Shown here piece after piece: positions 51,660 through 62,275 of a stretch of 64,000 bases of DNA; within the stretch, counting starts at the first letter, position 1, and the number at the start of each line of letters is the position of its first letter. The stretch comes from ZLKRG44 sp964555705. GTDB lineage: Bacteria; Planctomycetota; Phycisphaerae; Phycisphaerales; SM1A02. The stretch lies in contig CAZKTN010000009.1 of assembly GCA_964555705.1 (NCBI GenBank), forward strand, positions 10,030 through 74,029, given 5' to 3'. Made by a program: the position numbers and the translations under genes. The notes below the pieces were generated by a model that ran no database searches, was not told where the DNA came from, and saw only the letters and a list, made by a program, of their open reading frames with translations.

Positions 51660-52922
51660 ATGCGCCTTTCTGCAACCGCTCTCGTCCTGACTGCGTCAGC
51701 CAGTGCACTGCTCTCGGGCGCGTCCGCAGTCGCCGGATCGGGCAGCGGCTCCTTCACGTTGCTTGGTTCCCAAGGTCTGACCCCATCGGGTGCGTCCGCT
51801 GACGGGAGCGTGGTCGTTGGCTACAACGACTCGGGGTTCTGGTACTGGACAACCGAGACGGGCCTGATTCCGATTGGCGGCATCAGCCCGTCGAATGGTG
51901 GCGCGGGCAGCGCGGGGGTCAGCGACGATGGCGCACGCGTGGGCTACACCGTGATCAATCCCGCCACGGGCAAGACTGAGGGGGCCTTTTACGAGATCGC
52001 CACAGGCGAGACCACGCGGGTCGGCAACTTCGGATTCAGTTGCGACCTCTCAGCGACAAGCTGCTGGGGTGTCTCCGGTGATGGAGCGACGATGGTCGGG
52101 CTCGGCTGGCACAACCAGTGCGGCGCACGCGCATACCGGTACTCCGCGAGCGGCGGACTGGTGGACCTTGGCTCCTCCTTCACGGGCTACTCGTCGCGCG
52201 CAAACGCGTGCAGCCAGGATGCGCGCATGATCGTCGGCTGGCAGGACAGCCCAACGGGCGGGCGGCAGGGTGCGATCTGGCGCGATGGAGAGCAGCGCCT
52301 GCTCACCACGGCATCCGGCGCTCCGATCGGCGAGGCCGGTGCCGTCAGTGCGGATGGCACGTGGGTGGTGGGGCTCGGATCGTCCGCAAACGCATTCCGC
52401 GGATGGCGCTGGAGCCCATCCACTGGCACGATCGATCTCCCAGCGTCCCCGATTCCATCGCTGCCGCGTGCTTTCCCGACGGGCGTGAGCGCTGACGGAA
52501 CAAGGATCCTGCTCTTCTACCGAACCCAGTTCCCGCCAGCGACGGGCGGCGAGGGATACCTCTGGATCGATGGCACGCTAGTGCCGCTGGAGGTGCTCGC
52601 GGCGCAGAACGGCATCTCGCTGACGCCGGACATCAGGATGGCGCTGCCGCTGGGCATGTCGCGTGACGGATACACCATCGTCGGCACGGCGCGGACGTCA
52701 TCCGGTGTGCAGGGGTTCATCCTCGACTTGCCGCGGCCCGCACCATCATGCGATGGAGACATCGACGGCGATGGTGCGGTGGGCGGGCTCGACCTTACGG
52801 CGCTGCTTGCGGCGTGGGGTCCGTGCGGGGCCGGTGCCTGCAGCGCCGACCTCAACGGCGACAGCGAAGTGAACGGCATTGACCTGACGGTGATCCTGTC
52901 GGCGTGGGGCGATTGCCCCTAA
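51660..52922 (+). CDS. Exported HAF-repeat protein with dockerin-like tail (array gene 4)
   Basis: 420 residues. Signal peptide (LSATALVLTASASALLSGASAVAG) then HAF repeats: GASADGSVVVGYNDSGFWYW, GVSDDGARVGYTVINPATG, GVSGDGATMVGLGWHNQCG, CSQDARMIVGWQDSPTGGRQ, AVSADGTWVVGLGSSANAFR. Tail CDGDIDGDGAVGGLDLTALL then ADLNGDSEVNGIDLTVILSA. The blocks line up with array genes 1 and 3. Last gene of the array; convergent with the phosphatase gene 56 bp away. Confidence 0.88.
   Translation: MRLSATALVLTASASALLSGASAVAGSGSGSFTLLGSQGLTPSGASADGSVVVGYNDSGFWYWTTETGLIPIGGISPSNGGAGSAGVSDDGARVGYTVINPATGKTEGAFYEIATGETTRVGNFGFSCDLSATSCWGVSGDGATMVGLGWHNQCGARAYRYSASGGLVDLGSSFTGYSSRANACSQDARMIVGWQDSPTGGRQGAIWRDGEQRLLTTASGAPIGEAGAVSADGTWVVGLGSSANAFRGWRWSPSTGTIDLPASPIPSLPRAFPTGVSADGTRILLFYRTQFPPATGGEGYLWIDGTLVPLEVLAAQNGISLTPDIRMALPLGMSRDGYTIVGTARTSSGVQGFILDLPRPAPSCDGDIDGDGAVGGLDLTALLAAWGPCGAGACSADLNGDSEVNGIDLTVILSAWGDCP
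52749..52919 (+). repeat. Dockerin-like cassette, copy B (see 51374-51544)
   Basis: Second copy of the tail-coding segment described at 51374-51544. Confidence 0.6.
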
Positions 52923-52978
52923 GTGGCCGCGCACGACTCGGCACCCAACTGAACGTCAGCTCAAGTCGTGAGCGTTGG

Positions 52979-53959
52979 TCAGTCACGGTACGAGTTGTGG
53001 CAGGCCTTGCACGTCGCCGCAATGCCTGCGACGATCGCGTTGAGTCGCTCGGCAACCTCGGACGAGGGCTTCGCGGTGGGGGTGCCCTTTGCGAGAAGGT
53101 CCTCAAGCGACTCCGCGTCGCCCGCGTTGCGTGCAAGCAGTGAGCGGAACTCATCGGGCATGTCCTTGACCCTTGCGTCATCGAGCAGCAGCCGCAGCGT
53201 GTCCGCAAGCCGTCCCGCCTCCGCGGCCGGCACAAGATCCGGGTGATCGGTTGGCGCGATCCACCCCGCGCGCTGCACGGCCTTGAGGTTGTCCCACGCG
53301 ATGTCGATGTCGACCATCCCGCGCACGAATCCCTTTGGTTTGGAGACTTCGGGGAAGTCTGCGCGGGCCGTGGCCAGCACCGCATCAGTCACCTTGGATG
53401 CGCTGGCTGTGCACCGGTACAGGCCCTCGTATGCAGGCGCCGTGCCCGCCACCTTCATGCGCGCGACGGCATCATCTGCGGTTGACCATCCGAGGGTCAC
53501 CGCGACCGATCCTGCGGCTCCGGCGCTTCGGTGCTTCCCGTGATGGCAGTGGATGTAGATGGGACGGGGGAGGTCGCGCACTGCGCGTGCGAGCTCGAGC
53601 TTGCGGGCCTCGTCGAAGCCGTGGTAGCCGATGGGCAGGTGCACATAGCGCATGCCGTGCACCTTGGCGCGCTCGATGTCGGGCACCGCGCCGTCCACCG
53701 AGATGATCGTGCGGATGCCCCACGACTTGAGCGATTCGAATCCGGCCTCGCCCTCGGGCACCGAGCCCGACAGAAGCTCCGGTGCGAAGGCGACCACATT
53801 GTGAAGACCTGGTGCATCGGCGGGAGTGGCGTCAGCGGGCTTCGGAATGGGGGGCGCAGCGGCCGCCACGGCTGCCGGGGTGGAGAGCGCAGGCCCGTCT
53901 GGGGGCGGCCCGTCCGCTGCATGGATCAGCATCGCGCACACGATCGTGGTCCAAGGCAT
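52979..53959 (-). CDS. Exported CX5R phosphatase fused to a cytochrome c'-like domain
   Basis: 326 residues. A short signal-like N-terminus (PWTTIVCAMLIHAADG) and a Pro/Ala linker lead to a dual-specificity/tyrosine-phosphatase-like domain (about 52-200). It carries GFESLKSWGIRTIISVDGAV, YVHLPIGYHGFD and the P-loop IYIHCHHGKHRSAGA with nucleophile Cys138 and Arg144. The C-terminal about 115 residues are helical and end ATCKACHNSYRD. That CXXCH (Cys317, Cys320, His321) at the extreme C-terminus, followed by an aromatic and Arg, is the heme-attachment signature of cytochrome c'. The fusion would couple a phosphatase to a heme sensor or redox unit in the periplasm. Neither activity is proven. 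It is divergent from the DUF6265-like gene, with start codons about 2 bp apart if 53962 is used. Confidence 0.85.
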   Translation of the reverse strand: MPWTTIVCAMLIHAADGPPPDGPALSTPAAVAAAAPPIPKPADATPADAPGLHNVVAFAPELLSGSVPEGEAGFESLKSWGIRTIISVDGAVPDIERAKVHGMRYVHLPIGYHGFDEARKLELARAVRDLPRPIYIHCHHGKHRSAGAAGSVAVTLGWSTADDAVARMKVAGTAPAYEGLYRCTASASKVTDAVLATARADFPEVSKPKGFVRGMVDIDIAWDNLKAVQRAGWIAPTDHPDLVPAAEAGRLADTLRLLLDDARVKDMPDEFRSLLARNAGDAESLEDLLAKGTPTAKPSSEVAERLNAIVAGIAATCKACHNSYRD

Positions 53960-53961
53960 GC

Positions 53962-54717
53962 ATGAAGGCTAGCCTTCACGTCATGAGCTGGACAATTGCA
54001 GCGGCGGTGTGTGTGTCGGCCATGATTGCGTCGGTACCTCGCGTGCATGGCGGGCCGGATCCTGACGCTGCACCACAGCAGGCAGCAGGCACAGGTGCGG
54101 TGCCCGCAGCGGCAGGCACGCCAGCAGCGGCGCCTGGAAGTGCGCCGCCGGCGTCGGCAGCACCCGAGTGCGACGCACGACTCAAGCCGCTCGCGTTCCT
54201 CACAGGGTCGTGGTGCCTCTCGCAGCCCAAGGGCGCCGTGATCCAGGAGCAGTGGATGGAGCCGCGTGGCAACTCGATCGTCGCGGTGTTCCGCCGCGTG
54301 CTCGGCAACGGATACACGCCCTTCTACGAGTTCTCGCAGATCGTGGCTGAGGAGAAGCGCGTTGTGCTGCGCCAGATCCATGTGCATGCCGACTTCGACT
54401 CGGATCCGCGGCGCGCGAAGCCCATGGTGCTGCGCATGGTCGAGTCGAGCGACTCGCATGCGGTCTTCGAGCCGGTCGAGCCGCCGGAGGAGTCGCACTC
54501 GGCTGACCTGCAGCGCATCACGTACCGGAGGATCGACGCCGACACGCTGCTGCTGCGCGTTGAGTCGAAGCCGGCGAAGCCGGCGAAGGCGGACGATGCG
54601 AAGGATGCTGCACCTGACGCGAATGGCGATGCGGAGGCGAAAAGGGATGCGCCGGCCAAGCCAGATCCCGCGCCCGCCCAGGTCCTCGAGTTCAGGATGA
54701 CACGATGCGCGAGCTGA
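53962..54717 (+). CDS. Exported DUF6265-like protein
   Basis: 251 residues from ATG 53962; an alternative start at 53983 is equally possible. Signal peptide (SWTIAAAVCVSAMIASVPRVHG), an Ala/Pro linker, then a lipocalin-like beta-barrel as in DUF6265: LKPLAFLTGSWCLSQPKGAV, QEQWMEPRGNSIVAVFRRVL, YEFSQIVAEEKRVVLRQIHV, ADLQRITYRRIDADTLLLRV. A charged Lys/Asp/Ala-rich insert lies near the C-terminus before VLEFRMTRC. Role unknown, perhaps small-molecule binding. The last 13 bp overlap the next gene, so the two are coupled. Confidence 0.82.
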   Translation: MKASLHVMSWTIAAAVCVSAMIASVPRVHGGPDPDAAPQQAAGTGAVPAAAGTPAAAPGSAPPASAAPECDARLKPLAFLTGSWCLSQPKGAVIQEQWMEPRGNSIVAVFRRVLGNGYTPFYEFSQIVAEEKRVVLRQIHVHADFDSDPRRAKPMVLRMVESSDSHAVFEPVEPPEESHSADLQRITYRRIDADTLLLRVESKPAKPAKADDAKDAAPDANGDAEAKRDAPAKPDPAPAQVLEFRMTRCAS

Positions 54718-56102
54718 CCCGGCACGGACGCGCTGGTGCGCCTGCGGCGGCGGATCGCCACATCCGAGCCGCTGCCGCACTCGCGTTCGCTGCGCTCGCG
54801 TGGCTGAGCCTCGCGGCTGCGCCGCAGGGTGCGCCTGTGCCGTGGCAGCGCCCTCTCTACGGAGGTCCCGACCTCGTCGGCCTCTACCTCACGTGGTCGA
54901 AGGATCCAACCACAACGATGACCGTCAACTGGGTGGACCTCTACCCGGACAGCCCTTCCGCGATGCACTGGCGGCGTGTGGGCGACTCCGAATGGGCAGT
55001 CGCGAACGCGACACGCACCGTCGTGGCGCCCTCTGCGCTGCAGCGGCGCCATGTCGAGCTCACGGGCCTTCAGCCCGACACGATGTACGAGTTCGGCATT
55101 GGGCCTGCACCCGAGCCGCCGACCGACGAGAAGGCCGTGAAGGCGATCGAGTCCTCCACGTGGCGCTTTCGCACGATGCCTGCGGCGCTGTCGCCTGCGC
55201 GCCCGCTGCGCATCGTCAATGGCGGCGACATGATGCACACGCGTGCGATGGTCGACGCGATGAATGCGCAGGCTGCGCAGATCCAGCCCGACTTCGCCAT
55301 CCTCGGGGGCGACCTTGCCTACGACGACGGTGTGCGGGGCGCACGCGTCATCGACTGGCTCGACTCGTGGATGCGCATCTGCGTGGCCGAGGACCGCCGG
55401 CTCATCCCGATGGTGGTGGGCATCGGCAACCACGAGGTTCGAGGCGGGTACGGCGGGCGGATTCCGGATGACGCTCCGTACTTCTACGGGCTGTTCACGC
55501 TGCCCGACGGCAGGCCGTACTACGCGCTCGACTTCGGCCGCTACCTCTCCATCGTCATGCTCGACAGCGGGCACACCGCCGAGTTCGGCGGCGCGCAGGC
55601 GCAGTGGCTCGAGTCGGCGCTGGCGTCGCGCGCAGCATCCCAGTTCCTGATCGCCTGCTACCACTATCCGGCCTACGGCACCACGAAGGCTCCCGAGGGC
55701 GGGCTGCCGATCGACAATCCGCGGTCAATCGCGATCCGCGAGGCGTGGGTGCCTCACTTCGAGCGCTACGGCATCACGGTGGCGCTCGAGCACGACCACC
55801 ACAACTTCAAGCGCACGCACCGGCTCCGTCGCCACGCGCGCGACGACGACAATGGCATCCTGTACATCGGCGATGGGGCGTGGGGCGTGGAGACGCGCAC
55901 CGTGCCCACGCCAGAGCAGGGGTGGTGGCTTGCGAAGGCCTCGCCGACGCGTCACCTGTGGGATATCGAGCTGCGCTCAGATGGCACGGCGATGATGCGC
56001 GCCGTCGCCGACGACGGCAGCACGCTCGACACCGTGACGCTCGCCTCACCGCGCACGAGGCCGGATGCACAGCATCAGGCCAACGGCAACAAGGGCCAGT
56101 GA
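54705..56102 (+). CDS. Exported purple-acid-phosphatase-like metallophosphoesterase
   Basis: 465 residues. After a signal segment (AAALAFAALAWLSLAAA) comes a fibronectin-III-like N-domain (DLVGLYLTWSKDPTTTMTVNW, HVELTGLQPDTMYEFGIG). A calcineurin-like metallophosphatase core follows: NGGDMMHT, FAILGGDLAYDDG, VVGIGNHEVRGG, ACYHYPAYG and LEHDHHNF, giving the Asp/Asn/His metal ligands. It likely hydrolyses phosphate monoesters outside the cytoplasm. It overlaps the DUF6265-like gene by 13 bp and the convergent MFS gene by 57 bp. Confidence 0.9.
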   Translation: MRELTRHGRAGAPAAADRHIRAAAALAFAALAWLSLAAAPQGAPVPWQRPLYGGPDLVGLYLTWSKDPTTTMTVNWVDLYPDSPSAMHWRRVGDSEWAVANATRTVVAPSALQRRHVELTGLQPDTMYEFGIGPAPEPPTDEKAVKAIESSTWRFRTMPAALSPARPLRIVNGGDMMHTRAMVDAMNAQAAQIQPDFAILGGDLAYDDGVRGARVIDWLDSWMRICVAEDRRLIPMVVGIGNHEVRGGYGGRIPDDAPYFYGLFTLPDGRPYYALDFGRYLSIVMLDSGHTAEFGGAQAQWLESALASRAASQFLIACYHYPAYGTTKAPEGGLPIDNPRSIAIREAWVPHFERYGITVALEHDHHNFKRTHRLRRHARDDDNGILYIGDGAWGVETRTVPTPEQGWWLAKASPTRHLWDIELRSDGTAMMRAVADDGSTLDTVTLASPRTRPDAQHQANGNKGQ

Positions 56103-57311
56103 CGCGAAGATCGCGAAGATGCCATTGAGCGGCAGCTTCGCGTCCCGCATGATGCCGAACCCCCAGTCCGCGAGCCCGCCGCAGCTGATGCTCACGAAGT
56201 TCATGAGCCCGTAGCCGGTTGCGCGCAGCTGCGGACGCGTGATCTGGCACAGGATGGGCATGTTGTTGCAGTCGAAGAGGCCCCATCCAAGGCCGAACAG
56301 CATCAGGAAGAGCACGGCGACCAGCAGGCTGCCGGCGTTGCCGACGCCAAACATTGCTGGCACGATTAGCGCGATGCCGAGCGCACCCGTGAGCACCCGT
56401 CCCCGGTCCGTAGTGCGCGACCAGCGGTCGGCAAGCCATCCGCCGAGCATCACGCCGCCGATCGCCGCGATGTTCCACCAGAGCGATGCGGAGACGCCGG
56501 CGGCGCCCTGTCCGATGCCAAACTGCTCCTTGAGGATTGCCGGCATCCAGTCGCGCACGATCCATCCCGCGAGCGCCGGCAGAGTGAAGCATGCGACGAG
56601 TAGCAGGAACGGCACGCTGGTGAGCAGCTCGCGAAGGTCGGCAAGCACGCCCTGACGGATCGGTTCAGCGCTCGCTGGCGACCCAGCATCGATGCCTGGC
56701 CCCGCCTGCGATCCGATCGCGCCGCGCGCCGGCTCGCGAAGCATGAAGGCGAGCGGGATCGCGTAGAGCACGCCAACGGCACCGGCGGTATGGAATGCGA
56801 ACCGCCAGCCAAGGTCGGGTGCGTCGGCGACGTAGCCGCCAAAGCCCCCGAGCATCACGCCCACATAGATCGCCATCTGGTGCGTACCGACTGCGCGCGA
56901 GCGCGTCTGCGGAGAGTGCAGGTCAGTGATGAGCGCCAGCGCGGCCGGGATGTAGAACGCCTCGCTGAAACCCATCAGCGTTCGCGTCCAGAGGAGCTCG
57001 CTGTAGGTGGTGGCGTTGCCGGTCAGGTAGGTCACCACGCTCCACGCGGCCAGGCTCGCCACGATCGTGCGCTTGCGCCCGAAGCGGTCGGCAACGAGCC
57101 CGCCGAGCGGACTCAGGAACGCGTAGACCCACTTGAACTGGCCGAGCATGAAGCCCCAGTTGGCGTCGGTCTCGATGGACGCGATGTCGCCCATCACCGA
57201 GAACTTCATCGACGCGAGCATCTGCCGGTCGAGGTAGTTCAGCAGCGCTACGGGCCACAGCAGGGCCACCGCAAGCCACGCGGTGCGGATGAGTCGTGCG
57301 CGGTCGGTCAC
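56046..57311 (-). CDS. MFS transporter
   Basis: 421 residues, about 12 transmembrane helices in two halves. The MFS A-motif is in LGGLVADRFGRKRTIV between helices 2 and 3, and a related GGWLADRWSRTTDRGR lies in the second half. N-terminal LLNYLDRQMLASMKFSV and WTRTLMGFSEAFYIPAAL resemble the anion:cation symporter (ACS)/sugar-acid subgroup, so an organic-acid or hexuronate substrate is possible. Convergent with the phosphatase gene. The photolyase gene lies 24 bp upstream on the same strand. Confidence 0.92.
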   Translation of the reverse strand: MTDRARLIRTAWLAVALLWPVALLNYLDRQMLASMKFSVMGDIASIETDANWGFMLGQFKWVYAFLSPLGGLVADRFGRKRTIVASLAAWSVVTYLTGNATTYSELLWTRTLMGFSEAFYIPAALALITDLHSPQTRSRAVGTHQMAIYVGVMLGGFGGYVADAPDLGWRFAFHTAGAVGVLYAIPLAFMLREPARGAIGSQAGPGIDAGSPASAEPIRQGVLADLRELLTSVPFLLLVACFTLPALAGWIVRDWMPAILKEQFGIGQGAAGVSASLWWNIAAIGGVMLGGWLADRWSRTTDRGRVLTGALGIALIVPAMFGVGNAGSLLVAVLFLMLFGLGWGLFDCNNMPILCQITRPQLRATGYGLMNFVSISCGGLADWGFGIMRDAKLPLNGIFAIFASLALVAVGLMLCIRPRAR

Positions 57312-57335
57312 GCACGCAGGCTATGGCGCGTCGCA

Positions 57336-58946
57336 TCAGTCGTCTTGGGGCGCTCGGGGTCGGCCGGGGCGCTTGCGGCTGCCATGGGCCGCGTAGACGC
57401 GGCGCGATTCCGCGCGCGTGCCCGCTGCGCCACGCCGGGCGAAGATCGCAGCCTTCGCATGCGCGTACGCCGTAGCGTGGTCGACGACTGGTGCCGGGTA
57501 GTCCACGCCGATCACGCATCGGGCCATGTGCTGCGTCATGAGCGGCATGGTGTGAGGCTCGGCCAGGAACTCGTCGGGCACATTGGCGAGCTCCGGGACA
57601 TAGCGCCTGATGAAGATGCCGGTGGGATCGTGGTCGAGCACCTGCTTCGCGGGCGAATAGATGCGGATCGTGTTGATGCCAGTCACTCCGGACTGCATCT
57701 GGAACTGTGGGTAGTGGATGCCGGGCTCGTAGTCGACGAACTGCCGAGCGAGGAAGACGCTTGGCTCGCGCCAGTGCAGCCACAGGTGGTAGCTCGAGAA
57801 GCTCGCGAGCATCGCGCGCATGCGGAAGTTGATCCAGCCGCCTGCGCGCAGCGCCCGCATGCACGCATCGACCATCGGGTAGCCCGTGCACCCAGCCTTC
57901 CACGCCTCGAAGCGCAGCTGCGAGGCCTCGCTGTCCCATGAATCCTCGCGCAGCCCGTCGAACGCGCGGTTGACGTTGCGGTGCTCGATCTCAGGCTCCG
58001 ACTCGAGCTTCTGCATGAAGTGGCAGTGCCAGCGCAGCCGTGCGGCGAAGCTGCGGAGCGACGCGAACCAGCGGCGGTCGGGGCGGTCGTGCGCGCTGCG
58101 CTGCCGGTCGCGCAGCTCGGCCACATGCGCATCGAGCCGCTGGCTGACTTGCCGGATCGAGATTGCGCCCCACGCGAGGTACGGACTCAGCCTGCTGCAG
58201 CCGTCGAATGCCCTCGCGGGGCTCGACATGTCGCGCTGGTACTCGATGCCGCGACGCTCGAGGAACGACAGCAGCTCCTCGCGCGCCGCGTACTCGCCGC
58301 CGAGCTTTGCCTCTGGCATCACGTTTCCCGTGACACTTAGCTCCGCGGCGGTCGGGATCGCGCCTTCAGCGATACACGCGGGAAGTTCAGGCGAGCGGAT
58401 GCGTTCGGGGATGGCCGCTTGCGGTGCATCCATCCGTTCCTGCCACCGCTGTGCCCATCCGTTTCGGCTCCGCAGCCGACGAATCACGCCACTCTGCGGG
58501 ATCTCGGTCCAGCGCACGTCATGGTCACGGCACCACTGGCCGACGCGAAGATCTCGCTTGTACGTGAGAGCATTGCCGGTCTCCTCATGGCTCCACAGCG
58601 CGGCGAATCTGCGGCCTGGCGATGCGCGCAACCCGTGATCGAGCTCATCGAGCACCTGCGGCATCTCGCCCACACGCACGAGAAGAGTGCCTCCCAGCCG
58701 CGTCCATCCTGCGCGCACTCCCTCCAGGCACTGCACCGCAAAGTCGAACTGGCCTCGGCTTGCGTCGGGCGCACACCAGATGCTGGGCTCGAACACGTAG
58801 AGCCCGATGACCGGACCCGCGCCGCACGCGCGCGCAAGCGGCCAGTGATCTGCAAGGCGAAGGTCCCTCTTCAGCCACACCAGCTGGATGCCGTCCCGGT
58901 CGGGTCCAGGCTCCACGTCGGTCGAGGGGGCATTGGCGGTGTCCAT
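57336..58946 (-). CDS. Photolyase/cryptochrome family flavoprotein
   Basis: 536 residues from the ATG at 58944-58946. N-terminal photolyase alpha/beta domain (LVWLKRDLRLADHWPLARAC, GLYVFEPSIW, FAALWSHEETGNALTYKRD) is followed by the FAD-binding helical domain: SSPARAFDGCSRLSPYLAWG, ISIRQV, KAGCTGYPMVDACMRALRAG, GGWINFRMRAMLASFSSYHL, DYEPGIHYPQFQMQSGVTGI and IRIYSPAKQVLDHDPTGIFI. It belongs to the bacterial photolyase-like group with WINFRMR in place of the usual WLHNRMRMI; repair or signalling function is not settled by sequence. Upstream in-frame codons to 59117 are a shadow of icd. Confidence 0.93.
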   Translation of the reverse strand: MDTANAPSTDVEPGPDRDGIQLVWLKRDLRLADHWPLARACGAGPVIGLYVFEPSIWCAPDASRGQFDFAVQCLEGVRAGWTRLGGTLLVRVGEMPQVLDELDHGLRASPGRRFAALWSHEETGNALTYKRDLRVGQWCRDHDVRWTEIPQSGVIRRLRSRNGWAQRWQERMDAPQAAIPERIRSPELPACIAEGAIPTAAELSVTGNVMPEAKLGGEYAAREELLSFLERRGIEYQRDMSSPARAFDGCSRLSPYLAWGAISIRQVSQRLDAHVAELRDRQRSAHDRPDRRWFASLRSFAARLRWHCHFMQKLESEPEIEHRNVNRAFDGLREDSWDSEASQLRFEAWKAGCTGYPMVDACMRALRAGGWINFRMRAMLASFSSYHLWLHWREPSVFLARQFVDYEPGIHYPQFQMQSGVTGINTIRIYSPAKQVLDHDPTGIFIRRYVPELANVPDEFLAEPHTMPLMTQHMARCVIGVDYPAPVVDHATAYAHAKAAIFARRGAAGTRAESRRVYAAHGSRKRPGRPRAPQDD

Positions 58947-59067
58947 GGCGCTCCGCGAGATACCGATCCTAGGCCAATTCCTTGCAAAAACCCCTACACT
59001 CGATGATCTTCCGCCGCCATCCGCGAACGTTCGCCGATGGCCCACCGCGCGACCGAGGAGGCACCTC

Positions 59068-61463
<2,396 letters not shown>

Positions 61464-61480
61464 CCGCTCAACAGGAACCT

Positions 61481-62209
61481 ATGGCTGAATACGACGCAAT
61501 CGCTGACGAGTACGCCGCCTCCAAGCTGCTGCCGTGGAGGCTCCATGTCGAGCGCCCGACCTTGTTTGGGCTCATGGGGGACGTGCGTGGCAAGTCCGTT
61601 CTCGACCTCGCGTGCGGCGATGGGATCTACGCCCGGATGATCGCGGATCGCGGGGCCACTCGCGTGCATGGCGTCGATCTCTCCGGTGGGATGGTCGAGC
61701 TGGCGCGCAAGGCGGAGTCTGCGCGGCCCCGTGGGATCATGTACTCGGTGTGCGACGCCGCAGACGTGCGTGGTCTCGGGCAGTTCGACATTGTGCTGGC
61801 TGCCTATCTCTTCAACTACGCGCAGGACCGCGCGCAGCTCTCGCGGATGGCGGAGTCCGCATTCCGGAACCTCGCGCCCGGCGGACTGCTCTGCGGCGTC
61901 AATGACAACCCGCGCACCGCCGCGGACCGGTACCGCTACTACCCGGAGTTCCGCTTCATCCGGTACATCGAGAAGCCCCAGCGCGAAGGGTCCTCGATCA
62001 CCTGGTCGATCCTTCCTGAGTCAGGTGACGCCTGCATCTTCGACAATTTCTGGATCCCGCCGGAGACGTACCGCGAGGTCTTCGCCGAGGCGGGGTTTGT
62101 CGACTTCCGCTTCGTGGACGCGCACGTCGCGGACGGTGAAGATGCCGGTCCCTTTGCTGACTTCCTCGACGACTGCCCCATCTGCGGAATCGTTGCAAGG
62201 CGGGCGTAG
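61481..62209 (+). CDS. Class I SAM-dependent methyltransferase
   Basis: 242 residues. SAM-binding motif I SVLDLACGDGIYARMIADRG, motif II VHGVDLSGGMVELARK, a motif-III-like acidic strand FDIVLAAYLFNYA and motif IV LAPGGLLCGVNDN. The N-terminus EYDAIADEYAASKLLPWR and the PETYREVFAEAGF near the end resemble toxoflavin-synthase-type small-molecule methyltransferases. The substrate is unknown. Probably co-transcribed with icd (17-bp gap). Confidence 0.88.
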   Translation: MAEYDAIADEYAASKLLPWRLHVERPTLFGLMGDVRGKSVLDLACGDGIYARMIADRGATRVHGVDLSGGMVELARKAESARPRGIMYSVCDAADVRGLGQFDIVLAAYLFNYAQDRAQLSRMAESAFRNLAPGGLLCGVNDNPRTAADRYRYYPEFRFIRYIEKPQREGSSITWSILPESGDACIFDNFWIPPETYREVFAEAGFVDFRFVDAHVADGEDAGPFADFLDDCPICGIVARRA

Positions 62210-62275
62210 ACACTCGCGGTTCGCCGCACGAACGGGCCGACGGCGCCACCGGCGTCACTTCGGTTCCGGCGCCGC

